This document shows positions 33,665 to 46,569 of a DNA stretch of 64,000 nucleotides, in pieces. Both the position numbers and the translations under genes were made by a program. Location: NCBI GenBank assembly GCA_036426205.1, contig CM071570.1:1406788-1470787 (forward strand), read 5' to 3'. The notes beneath the pieces are model-generated. The model was not told where the DNA came from. It did no database searches and was given only the letters and a program-made list of their open reading frames with translations. The stretch's first letter is position 1. The number at the start of each line of letters is the position of its first letter. The DNA is from Ascaphus truei. Its lineage: Eukaryota > Chordata > Amphibia > Anura > Ascaphidae.

Positions 33665-34393
33665 TTCTCGATTTAAGTACTTATTCTTTCTTATCTGAGA
33701 GGCTTGTTTGCCTCGTGGGCCCGAAGCCTGGGGGCCATCTTGCTTTCTATTCCCTGTCTCAGCAGGCTGTTTGCAGGAGAGAAGAACTTCCCCACTCCCT
33801 GAGTCGGGGGATTTTTCCCCTTATTAGCCATCTCTCTGGTTTTAGAGGGTCGTCAGGGGCTTTTTTCAGGGTTTTTGTCCGGGGTTAAAAGGGCTAAAAT
33901 CCGTGTTTATTCAGGAGGGTCTCTGGAGCTCAGCCTTTACCCGACTGTCCTGGATGACATCATCGACCCTCCATGTCCCTCTTAACCCCCCCTCCCATGT
34001 CACTCTTTCGCCCCCCCTCCCCATGTCACTCTTTCACCCCCTCCCCATGTCACTCTTTCATCCCCCCATCCCCATGTCACTTTTTCACCCCCTCCCCATA
34101 GACACTTCACTTCCCTCACCACCCTCCAGATACACACACACACACACACAACCACCACACACACACACACACCACACCACTCACTCACTCACTCACCACT
34201 CACACTGCATGCAACAAAGAGGTTCTGCAGGAGCTTTGTTGCACAGCAGGCCACCTAATAGCTGAAAGAGAAATTGCAGATACAGACTGCTTTTCTCTCT
34301 GCCCCAGGCAATTAACGCCGCTCGCCGCCTGCGCCCTCCCTAAACAATCTTGCGCCTCCACAGTTTGCGCAGCCGTGAATAATGTATTTTGAG

Positions 34394-34731
34394 GTCACAG
34401 AAACCAAGTAGATGATAGCAAATTGTATCCTATCTTCTTACAGGCCTTCTCTTCATTATTTACGACCCTCTTGGCCTTTTTTTTGCTGTTGAGGAGATAA
34501 ATAAACAGTCGGAGCTCCTACCAACATTACCTACTGGATTCCAGATTTACGACACTTGTATGATGGAAAATAAGCTGTACAGGGTGCCCTAAGCATATGA
34601 ACAGGACAGGAAAAAGCTGTTCCCAACTACAGCTGCAATGTGATAGTAAAGTGGTGGCCTTTATAGGACACATGCTGTCTTCATCCACCTACTCACTAGC
34701 TGGTCTGACTGGGATCTACATATACCCACAG
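34394..34731 (+). pseudogene. Reverse copy of V2R exon 2, frameshifted
   Basis: It reads forward as exon 2 but with several one-base indels (for example near 34,470 and 34,575). The donor has lost a G (CACAG/TAAGC). It has no matching exon partners on the plus strand. It belongs to the palindrome right arm. Confidence 0.8.
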
Positions 34732-37700
34732 TAAGCAGAGGGAAACAGCTGGTTTATTTTCTGGGGTCAGGTTTTGTGGAATTCAGTATTTAATATGGTT
34801 ATACACGAAGAATTGTATAGGCAGACTGTTTAAGACAATGCAATAAACATACAGTAATATTTACAGTTTCTATCGCTTAATGAAAGTGGTGTTTGTCACT
34901 TTTTTACCCAACATAACTTTAGTAAGTGTGGTGAATACCTACCTTAGTCTCAAACCGCAAGCTAGCAACCAACCTCACACGATGATACCCATCAAGGTTG
35001 GAAATGTTCTGTGAGTGGTTTACGTTTTGCATCTCATCCCAGCCTCTTCTAAAAGCTATATACGACGCTTGAGACAAAATGTGGCACGTGTGCTCATTTG
35101 CATGTCATTCCCAGAATCCCTTGCTGCAGTGAAAGTGCTGTGTGATAATGGTGAAAGACAGGGTTCAGACCTGTCCTAAGACATGCAAATGAAACATACA
35201 GAATATTTACAGTTGCTATATCTTTATTGTGGAGGGTTTTGTCACTTTTTTTACCACATAACCTTAATAATGTGTCACACACACACACACACACCACACA
35301 CACACCACACACACACAACCACACACACACACACAACACACACACACACACCCACACCACAACACAACACCACACACACACACACACACATACACGACAC
35401 ACACAGACACACACATAACACACACACACACACACAACTAAATTTCTTAAATTCATGTTATTCCCATTACTTTAACCAGACAATTGTGATAAAGTTTTGC
35501 TTTCATTTTTTTTAATATAAGAAAAGTTGTGCTGAGTAGAAATAACACATTTCTGTTCATTTTACAGCATATGCTAGTGTGCAAAAGTTTTCATGAGAAG
35601 CACGATTGTTACTGACATTTTGGATATCCTGTAGTGCCGCGAGTATTCTAAAACAAATCTAGGGCAATCACCAACCAGGAACGCCAGACATTGGGTACAT
35701 GCTGGGTACATTCTTGGTACATCTGTCAACATTTCAGTGACATTTCGCAGACAGGTACTATGGCCCATCGGATTAACAGCGGTGTTCCTGGCAGTCCCAT
35801 TCAACTGAATGGGATGCATGGACCCCTGCTGTGTAACTCCGATGGGCCATTATTCTCTACAGAAATGTCACAGAAATGTTGCAACATGTACCCAGCATGT
35901 ACCTTGTTCTTGTTGGTGATAGCCCCAGATTTTCCAGGCAAGTTTAAGCAAGTTTTAGAATCTCGTTGCGCACCTGTATACAAAATATAAATTATTTGTT
36001 GTCTATGTAAACTTGAGTGGTTTAAAATGAACACTATGATTATATTATTAAATTGAAAAATTAGTGGCAGTGGATCCTGGTGTCAGGGTGTGGCGGTGAA
36101 AAGGGTTCCCAGCCTTCCCAAAAGGTTAAGCTCTGCTGGAGCCCTATACTGTGTGTCTCCGTATATAAAGTTTCTCAGAAACCGGGGAAAGGGGTGCACT
36201 TTATTTACTCGCTATGTGTTTTACTGTGGCCTGCAGATCATAAAACAACACTTTTTTTTACATTTTCCAGATCCCGTGCAGTGAGGGGTGCTGGGACATT
36301 TAGGCCATGAATTCAAGGGGAATATTACAGTGAAAGTTGTTTGCAAAATGTGTGTACGGGGTCGGGGGCCAAAGTTACCAGTTCCCCAACCAAGGTACCC
36401 CGGCAAACACAGGCTTGATTTGCCATAGCGTATACACATTCACCCGGAGATACTCTCCCCTGAAAACTCCCAGTGACTCCAAGCTAGGCTAGCTTAATTA
36501 GTACGCGTCCTGGCCAACTATGAAGTGTGAAATGTGATGTTTTTATACTCTGTGCTTCATTTCTGAGTAGTCATTACAAAGGGGCCAGGATGGCTGTTCA
36601 GATATGAAAGAGGATGTGGGAGGGTATCAGGGTGCTAAGGGATGGGGCAGGGTGGCTACTGGTCTGGAGCTCAGAGATCCCTATGGGGAGAGATTCCAGT
36701 TCCCCGACTCAGTGGAAGCTTGCCGAGAGGGAGGCCAATGGGCAGCTGGGGAATATATGGCCTTGTATACACTTTCCCATTGTCTAATCCTATGTCCTGC
36801 CCACGTGGGCATCCAAGCCTGGCTCAGCACGGCCACTCACTCCTACGTCAGCCCAATGACTAGCCCTGTACTCATTGGCTAGTGGGGGGGGGAATTCCCA
36901 AACTCTGCCGCCGCTCCTGCTTCCATAGAAAGTTGCTCGGTTCAATAGCAGAGTCGCCGGCTTTGTTTTGAAGCCAGGAAATTTCTTCCCAGTCTTTCAG
37001 AGGATGCCGAAGATCACGTGTGTTGTGCGCGCCATGCGCACTGCGCGCCATGGATAAGTCCAAAATAACAATAACGGAGTAATTTGCGCACGCGCATTGG
37101 CTGGAGGGTCACATCATAGGATCACAGTGGCTGGATGGTGTTTCATTCCTCTGGAAATTGAAAGTTTCAACAATAAAGTCCATAGACAGGTGACTCCAGG
37201 GACGATCCGGTAGTGGGTAGTGGGAGCAGAAGACCAGGAGGTGTGCTGCGTGTGTTTATTTTTGGGCGCAGGTGGAGCAGGATTTTGATGAATTCTCAAT
37301 GTTCCTTAACTGTTAGGCCACCACATGTTCGTCGAGGTCCGTAGTTCTTTCTGGTACCAAGACCGCAGACTTAGATGAAGACCCCCTCTAGGATTTTCAA
37401 GCGAATTTTGGTTGCAGTATAAAACAACCCTCCGGGTACCTCAGAATCTAGGAATACGTGTCTGAGAGCCAAAATGTTTATAAAAAAATCAAGGAATTAG
37501 AGAGATAACGTACTTGGATGGGAGAATAGTCTCAAGAAAATCTTCCGCCTTATCTTCTACCACAATTGGTGGGACAATGCATCAGCTTTTGGTTCTTTGA
37601 CCGGAATATAAGGGATAAGAAAGTTAATCTAGAGAAAAAAAAGTGGCCAACGGGCCTGACGGGGCACCCAGGCGTGTAGCGGTTTTCTATGTAAAGCAAT

Positions 37701-40700
37701 TTTTTAAATCTGTAAGAATTGAGATGGGGCTCCCAGTACTTCCAAGAGTTGTCTCAATTCGTGAAGTGCTAGTTTGATCGCTAGGAGCTCTCGGTTTCGG
37801 ACATCATAGTTCTGCTCCCTGGAAGAAAATTTCTTAGATAGAAACCCAGGTGTAACTTGGCTTGTGGTGTTTGCCTTTGTGACAAAATAGCCCCAGCCCC
37901 AACATCAGAGGCATCACTTCAAGAGTGAAGGGGAGTTTGGGATCGGGGTGGCGTAGATGAGAGCGGAGACAAAAGATTTTTTGAGTAGTCAAAGGTTTGA
38001 AGTCTGCAGGTGGCCAAGAAGATGCACTCTGCTCCTTCTCTTGAAAGGAGCGGTGAACCGAGGCTGCAGTAAGGAAAAATCTCAAATAAACTTACGATAA
38101 TCATGGGCGAACCCAAAAAAGACTTTGAATCGTCTTTAGAGATGAGGTTGAGGGCCATTCCTACTCGAGCTTGAGTTTGACTGGGTCCATGGAGAATCCA
38201 GAATCTGAAATAATATGCCCAGGAAAGACATAGAAGCGATCAAATAGCTCTGAGATATGTGGTAAGGGATAACGATTCTTCAGAGTGATTTTGTTGAGCC
38301 TTCTATAATCTATGCAGGGGCGAAATTAGCCATCCTTCTTCTTGACAAAGAAAAATCCAGCCCCGGTTGGGGATGAAGAATGTAATGTAATTTATTAACC
38401 AAGCAATTAACCATATGCAATGTATAGATGAAATAAGAGAATTTCCTCCAACGGTACAAATGAGATGGCAACAGAACAAGCGGATTTCTTATTAGAGTAT
38501 CGAGTAATCTTGACCAATAATTTTTTTTTTGGTTTAATGACTGCTATTATTTACAAACTGTGGTACGGCCATAGGGAAAGATTCGCCCGAGCTAGCCAAC
38601 CTATTCATGGCCTATGGGACAGAGAGGCATGTGGTGGGTGGGCAATGTGCTCGGTGCGGGTCTGGGCCTCTGGTACAGATTTATTGATGATATTATTTTT
38701 ATCTGGAAAGGGGAGGATCAACAGCATTGGAGTTTGTGAACGGTTTTAATGATAATCAGATGAATCTCAGGGTTTTACTCATAACATCACAACATAGACG
38801 GTAAATTAACAGCCCCTCACTGATAGCAGAGTACACACTAATAACCACTTATAGGGAATACTGTACAGCGGCTCCCTGGGACAGTTTGATCCAATAACCT
38901 CAAATTGTCGCCTTAACTTAGTTACCCAGATATCATATATATCATCATAGGGTATCATATATGTGTGTCATTGTTGAATTTTAAACACCTTATTTTAATT
39001 AGTATAGCATTAAAAATTATTTTTTAATTTCACATTCATACATCAGGGGTATTGATGCTTTAGTAGGGTGCTTGCTTCTTTATTACTTATCTAACATCAG
39101 TAAAAGAGATTCATTTTAGATCTAATCTTTTTATACATGAGGAAGAGTAAACTGTAAACCATTTAAGTCTGTAGACTGTAACACGTACATCAATAGAATA
39201 GTTTTCCACCTAAATAAATGGTTTGAATAATATCCCTAAGGGACAAATAAGTGGATAAGGAGGAATTGTACCTCCGATCAAACTTATCAAGACAAGCACC
39301 CATTAAAGGAGAGATTCTTGGAAAAAGTATAATTCTAAAACTTAGATAAAGTTATTATGGAGGTAACTAAAAATACATCGGAAATACTTGTTGCAACCCA
39401 TTGGGAGGAGCTTGATTTTGTTGCCGTCACAAGAATGTGGAGGACGCTTTTGCAGTGACGCTATCAATACGCGTGCCAGGGTATACTGATCGCGGCTATC
39501 ACTAGCATCAGCTGGAGCTCGGTTCGGACAAGCTGCGGACGGCAATTGTGTTTTATTGTCAGCAGAGACACATTGTAAGTGTTATTCTCTGTTGTGTGTG
39601 TTTAATTAAAGCTTTGCAGTTCTGCACCCTTGTTTTTTTCACCTTATATTATCTTTTGGGGAAACAAATTGAGTGTGGTAGTGGGGGAGTGTTGGAGAGA
39701 AACAGAGTCTAGAGAACTGGAACTGTGTGGTTGTGGAACAGACGGGAGAAGACGTTGGCACAAGCACAGATCCTATCCACTGCATGCATTGGGTTTCTAC
39801 GGGTTAAGGTTTTGGACTTTGCATACTGCACTTTGTGGTTTTCCTCTCCTCTTGTTATCATACAATAGGACACATCGCTGAGGAGGACAGCAACCGGAGC
39901 AGGACTTTATATGGAAAAATCCAGACTGTTTATCAACTGTGGATATCTATTGGACTCTTGTCATTTAGTGGTAATCCATTCTGTTTGTCTGTCCATACAT
40001 GCGCCGAGAATGTTGATTTGTTCTATGGTGTATTTTATCATTATTGTATAAACATTATCTGTGAATACTAACTAGGCAATGTTGTCGAGAAGCTATACAC
40101 TGCAGCTAATTACTTTGCAATAGCAAGGAAAAAAGAGAGGAGGGATAAGGAGGAGAAGGCAACATGAGAGCAAAAGGTTAAATGCATTAAGTAGTGTTTT
40201 TAACATCAGTTCAAAGTCTATGAGCAAGGCACAGACCAATGTTTTAGCTAAAGGACTAAATTTGCACTCTCACGAGTCCAAGTGGTTTGCGACCTATTTA
40301 TGGATGCCCAAAAATATCTACGTCAACTCACAGCTAAGAGATTCTTTCAACAATAAAAACGCTGTGAGTCAAGGACAGACAATCTCCAGATAGACATAGT
40401 ACCAAGTGGTGATATGTCAATACCGGATAGATTTGAACATTCCAATTTAAAAATAAATCAAGTTTCCTACCACAGCCACTGTAAAGGACAGTATGTGGAG
40501 GTTTTTATCAGCTCATTGGAGGATTTTGAGAGATTAGCTAATAGTAGGAATAGGTATCACGATAACCTTACCAAACAGGAAGAGAAGCATTACGATTCTC
40601 ACTGATGATAGCAGTATTAACCATTAACCAGCTGATAAGGGTGGAGGGGTGGTGGTGATGGACACCGGCTTACTACCTTCAGAATCCCAACGCACCTAAA

Positions 40701-42294
40701 TGATACTGGTTACTTATGAGAGACTTTGAACGAATCCCTCTGCACAATATCAGGAAACAGCTGTCTAGGATATTGATTGATGCAAAGGAGACAGGGATCT
40801 TGGGCGAGAAAGGTTTACATATTTATTGAAATCTAAACCAGTTAAAGCTGGTTTTAAATTCTTGCCCAAGGTCCCACTAAAGATCGTTAGAGACCACCAG
40901 GGAGACCCATTATTTCGGGGTATTGGGTCTCTTACTCAGAATCTCTCAGATATGTGGATCTATATTTACAAAAGTATGCTACTAGTGCGAGATCTTATTT
41001 GAGGGAGCAACCCACAATTTTAAATTATGTCAGAAGTTGCAGTGGTGGGGGAATTGACATTAGTGACATCTGATGTCACCTCGTTATATACCTCTATTCG
41101 ACACGAGGATGGTTGCGAGGCAATTAGGAATGCCTTGGAAAAATATCTTTTGATCCACGTCAGAACAAAAACAATTTTTGTTGGCGGGATTGGTTTATCC
41201 TAACGCACAATGTATTTTGCTTTGATGGACCCTTTTCCTACAGAAAGTGGCACGGCCATGGGGACTAGGTTTTGCTCCGAGTTATGCAAATATTTTCATG
41301 GCAATTGGGAAGAGGCCAACATGGTCAGGTAACCATTTCGAAGCAAACCTAGTCCTATGGAAAGATATATTGATGATGTCATCGGAGGCATGACTCTTGG
41401 TGGCCAAATTTCAGTCTTCCAGCTATCACCGAACCGGAGTAGCAATTGGTTTTTAACAATCATGTTATACTGTCACGGCCCCCTTAAAACCTCCAACATC
41501 ACCGTATTAATACGGGGATTGTTGCTTTTTTCAGCCAAACCTGGCCGCGCGCCAGCCGCTATCTCCTTTTCAGCGCCAGCCGCATCTCCTATTCAGCGCT
41601 AATGGCTCTGAACATTGAACGCCCAGCGCTCGCAGAAACCAAGAAAAAAAGCCTGCGTCTGTTAAAAAAAAGCCCACGTCTGTCCCGTTGCTTTTAAAAA
41701 CCCCTGTGGTGGCGGCCGCAGGAACGACTAAAGGCGGCCTCCACTGGCGTACTACAACCCAATTTATCATGGCCATTGTAGTTCATGTGCGGCACACACT
41801 TTAACTAGTTAACTATACTTCGTTCTGGTTAGTCTGCAGAGGGCTTGGTATGGCCATGCAATCATTGTCGGAAGTGTGACACCTGGTTGCAAACATCTCA
41901 GTCTCTTACCCTCATCGACACCGGAGATAATGAATTTCAAGGTTTCCTTCTCAAATTTGAAAACCAGCAACATATTTTCGCCCCTGTCCCCCATGGCGGC
42001 GCAATGACGGTGACCGTTAAACTTTACATATGAAATACCTTTCGTTCGGAATAGCTTGATAGGGGCTGGAAACTGCCATGCCATCATGCCAGAGGCATAC
42101 TACCCCGGTCGGGGGCCATTGCAACTTCCAGCTCTCCATACTATCACACAGAACCGGAGTATGAATACAGATTTTAAGCAGTTTTAACAAACCTCTAGCG
42201 GCTTTTTTTTCCGCCATTGTGGTCAATGGCGACGACCCTCCGTGGCGGGCGTGACCCTTTCCTCTGGCTGCCATTTTCCCATCGTACCCGCTAT

Positions 42295-42775
42295 TGTGGT
42301 CAGTTGAGGTTGGGTTTCCCACGTATTACTGCTGCGTGCACATTTTGAATATCGACTATCTTTTTGCCCGTTCTGTGGCCGCATGCAGTAGCCGCCGGCA
42401 GCTCGCCAGAGGTCAACGTGGCGCCGCGCCGCGCAGAGGTAAGATCGCCTCCTTCCTATCGTGCGCTCTCCACTCCCGTCTGTCCGCGTGTCCGCTGCCT
42501 TCAGACCGCACGGACCACTTCCCCCTGCGCAGCCTCCTTCGCCCCCCAAGCTAGTGTCCGGGCGTGCTTTTCCCCCCAGTTCTCTCCTCGGTATCCCCTG
42601 GCGCCTGCAGTCGCAGGCTACCTTTTCGACTGCGACCCTGATCCGCGCGAGGGTCGGTGTCATTCCTGTTTCGCGTGTCGGAATACTCTCCCTGCTGATA
42701 GAGCGCCATACAATCCCGGAATAATCTCCCGTGCTTGCGTATCTTCCGCATTGCATAAATTGTCGCCAGTGTAGG
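42295..42775. other. GC-rich block without counterpart in the left arm
   Basis: It sits between mirror positions of about 22,365 and 22,420 in the left arm, where only about 50 bp exist. It shows no gene, repeat or coding signal, and its composition differs from everything around it. Confidence 0.4.
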
Positions 42776-43612
42776 GGCAGAAAGAATTTTATCGCTACTG
42801 CGACCCCCCAGAACCAATTATATATTTGAATATGTTTTGAAACTTGACCGCGACCGCGAACCGATTTCCCACACAAATTTAGTGATCCAAGCGATTTCCT
42901 TCCTTGAAACAGTTAGCGGTACGTTCATACTGCTTTTGCAGGCATCCACCGTTTCCTAATGTATCACTTCGTTTCTTGGAAAGCAAGACTCTCAGGTATT
43001 TTCCCATATGAAATGCATGGTCTATTCATTGCAATGGGGAAAACGTCGCGCTCATCCTCCCTCCTCGGGCTCGCATCCTGCAAATGGTGGGTGAAAATGC
43101 AGGAAGGGAACCGAGGGGGCCATAACATTCAAACCACAGCCTTAAAACCTTTCCCTCCCGACCTGATCCCAGAGTAAGGTGCTGTGGTGTAAACACTGTA
43201 TAGCAGAACAACTTAAAAAAGGGTAAGACCGTATGCAAACAGAGTTGATACATATTGGCTGAAGCAGGAATATGCATATCAAATTATTACTCATAATTCT
43301 AACCACTACCCACTCGCCTCCTGGACGTGGGTAGGCGTTTGCCAGCCTGGGGAGTACCCCTTATTACTGGGCTACCACCCCCCCCCCCCCTGTTCACAAT
43401 CAATGAGTAAATGTTAATACCACTATAAATCCCGCCTGCTGCATTTGTGTTCTTTTCTCATATGTGGTTAACCAGAGTCCACGCACCTGAGAGTTCTTCC
43501 ACAATGGGGTTGACAATATGTCTGTGTTTTTCAGTGCTATCCATCACATGGGTTTATTTGCCAAACAAAACTTGCACTATTTTATTTGGCATTTGCATTT
43601 GCGGGGTCCAGT

Positions 43613-46569
43613 CACTTTTTGTTGTTTCGGATGTTTATGTAATTGCTGTTTTTGGGAACCGCAGTTTTTCAGTCGGGCAGCCAGCTTGTTGTTATCACAA
43701 TATTGTTGCGCTTTATTAACCCTTTAACTATCTGGTCACCAGTCCTCAGTTGTTGTCTTTGACCGACCGTCTGTCCGTAGCCTGTACTTTTAACACCATT
43801 TAACAAATCCTGGCTCGGTCCCAATCCTGATCGCTTGTCATGTTCGCCGCAAAGCAATAGCTGAAGTGGGTAAATGAACCTTGTTTTTCCGTGCCTTGGT
43901 TTAAAACGTGTTATCTTTACACCGCTTGTTTTTGGGAAGCTCGCAATCTTTGATTTTCCCGCTATGTTATAAAGACCCCGCTGATTTATAACACACAGTA
44001 TTCCCTCAATCGATCCCACTGCTACCCCGCAGTACATACCTGTCACAAGAGACGCAGTTTATCAACGCCTTTTTATTACTGGCTCATTGATTAGCAAAGC
44101 ACCTTTTGACAAAGTCCCTAAACGGATAAATGCTTCAGAGGTAGTCACACTTGGCTATGTGAACATGTTGTTATTTCAATATTAAACCGCTTCACCCTTC
44201 TCTTGTAGACGTTTATTTGGGGTTATTGTATTTTCCCCGGTGGCAAAAAACCGCTTCTCCTGGCTTGCCCTTCGCTGACTGTTCCAGCTGGTAGCATTGG
44301 ATGCCATACGCACGGACTACAGACACTTGTTCCCGTGGATTATCTCTTCCTAGGGCCGGACAACACTTGTTTGCAAAAATCGTGGCGACAGCAGTTTGGC
44401 TGTGGTTGGGAGCTTCGTGGGGTTTCATAAGTCGGCCATGAAGTTCTTTATTAGGAGAGTCAGCGACTCGTCTTGTTCCCAATTAAATCACCCTCCCCCT
44501 ATCCTGCTCAACGTTGTCACTTGTTAAGGTCATTCAGTGGCCTGTTCTGTGTGTTATTATGTCTTTATGTGGAATTGTTTTATTATGCTCTCTAGCCCTT
44601 GAGCACTGTGCTGTAGGATTATCCTCCTCCTACTAGTTTTTAAACCGGATCATTGATTGCAGGTCAAAGCACAGGTGTTAAAATAAATGTGATTTTATTT
44701 CAATAAAGACGCACCACAACGTAACACAATGTACAGGTTTACCAAGACTTACTGGGAACTGGGGCTAACAAATAAATCTAATCCTTTAAACGAATTCACA
44801 AAAATACCCTGTTAGAGTCCCTTTCCAATACCGGTATGTAGTCTCATGAAGTCCCTGAACTGATTCGGCATCCAATTCCAGACCGACCACTCACATTCTT
44901 CAGAAGTGGATTCAGAGAAGTCTGAGTCAAACATCTTTGAAGCGCTCACTTCCTATTCATAAGAGCATCTTTAAATTTGCCGCTTTGGTTTGGCGCATGT
45001 AAATCCAGCCCTCCTGAGTTGGCTTGCAAGACTTCTTTATGGTTTTTGTTGGTTCCCATTTCACCATTCACAACTCTATACCTATCTGTGGGGGAATTTT
45101 ACCTGCAAGTCAATCACAATATTTGTTGGTATTGTAAAAGCCGGGGGGTGGACTAGTGGACGTCCTCTTTTCCATTCGCAAAAGGGGCATGCGCCCGAAC
45201 CTGTGCACTTTGCTGTTCTCTGCATACTGAGCCCACTCGCTGTCCCTGGCTCCACAGAGTGGGATCTGCAAATGGTGGCCGGAATGCCCTGTGTTTAGTC
45301 CCGGATGTGCGGTTCCAAGCAAACTGCAGTACACACTCCTGTTTCTAACCACCTAGATGCATCCCTTAGGCTGTTCATTATTAATCACTCCTCGCAACAG
45401 ACTCAGAGGCACCAGGAGCTTTGTATGCCATCTGGTCCCTCAGAATCCATGACTTGTCGAAATCCCACAGTTCACTTTAACCGGTTTATAAGTACATTAC
45501 GCTATTAAATATACTCTTTAATAAAATGCTGTGTCCTGTCTATGTGGTACAGTATGTCTAAGTCCCCAATTCTGGTGCATGGATGGAGTGAGTGGTATAT
45601 ATTTCAGCCTACACTCCCTAGTCTAGTCATACTTGCCACTGTAAAAAATAACTTTTTAAAAACCTTTTACACACACACCACCGACTTTTAGCTTATCACA
45701 AAGCTGAGCACCACCTAACCCCTATACCAGGTTTCAGAGTACCTGGGCAATGCAATCTGTGCAACCTCTCTTCTATTAGGACCCTCTGTATCGTAGGGAC
45801 CCGTGTAATGATTGCAGTGTACAATAACCCCTTAATGCCTGTTTACCACCCTTGTCTTAGAAGATGCTTCCAGCGGGAAATCCTGGCACTGTGGTCGTCA
45901 GAATATTTCAGAGTCAGAGTTTGACGAGTAATGTTTGCTTGGCTGTATCTGAGAATCTCCTCTATTCCCGATCCAACTCTTGGGGTAATTTTCGGAACCT
46001 CCAGAACCCCGATACTAGACACATTCTGTAAAGACTTTCTCTGGGCAAACCTACTCTGAACTTAGAGCCTAGAAATCTCCCGGTCCCAGGAAAGGCAAAA
46101 CACACATATTCCTGTATTATGGCACAATTTGCACAAGTCACGTATGATTTTAGGACATCTGGGTTCCAAGAGCTGACACTCTAGGACCTCAACACCAGAT
46201 CAGTGGTAACCAAGTGGGCGAACCTTTATTATTGAGCCTGGATAACCCCTTGACCGTCCACAACCCACCCTGAAACTTACAGCCTAGAATCTCCTGTGCC
46301 CAGCACCCAGAGAAAGGTAGAACACAGGAAACTTTAGTCGCATAGTTTGCATACAGTCACGTAAAAGATTTCCGACTCTAGGTCCAAGAGCTGACAGCTC
46401 TAGGACCCAAAACATGGCAGGGGAAACCAAGTGGGCTTAACCTTTTTTTAGTGATCTTGTTTACCCCTTCACTCAGCACACCTTGGGCAGGGTACAACTT
46501 ACCGCAAAGAGTTCGCATACACCTAGGAAAAGTCTAGTTTTTTCAGCCCAGTTCCGTAAGTGTAGGATG
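43613..46569. other. Unmirrored filler between the two palindromes, with LTR-B ends
   Basis: This does not match the left flank of the palindrome (an LTR-A there) or the right flank of the second one. No coding region was seen. Two successive LTR-B 5' ends in minus orientation lie at about 45,995-46,265 and 46,270-46,490. Each has 'agagctgaca', 'aaccaagtgggc...aacct' and a closing 'ccccttcac' or 'ccccttgacc'. Text is clean enough to be genuine genomic sequence. Confidence 0.45.

Larger units (their letters stand above)
31551..43612 (-). repeat. Right arm of the large palindrome (error-rich reverse copy of 21,515-31,370)
   Basis: The sequence runs backwards through the left arm: L1 ORF1, the minisatellite (33,960-34,120), V2R exon 2, the MITE, LTR-B, Gypsy, Penelope C, Penelope B and the 235-bp repeat. 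Differences are mostly one-base insertions or deletions in short homopolymers every few tens of bases. All reading frames are broken. Two blocks have no counterpart in the left arm: the T/G run at 31,912-33,664 and a GC-rich block at about 42,295-42,775. This pattern is that of an uncorrected long read, not evolved divergence (inference). Confidence 0.8.

Noticed and set aside
31817..33888. Several overlapping 100-200-residue open frames rich in Phe, Cys, Val and Leu
   Set aside because: They come from a T/G-only block with no A or C. Any such sequence lacks most stop codons and gives hydrophobic-looking frames.
34394..34731. A second V2R gene on the plus strand
   Set aside because: Only exon 2 is present, frameshifted, within the palindrome right arm, with no partner exons.
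22000..43500. Functional giant palindrome (for example an amplicon or replication-linked inverted repeat)
   Set aside because: The arms differ mainly by homopolymer indels, and the structure sits between two copies of a 192-bp segment in the middle of an L1 ORF, which points to assembly error.
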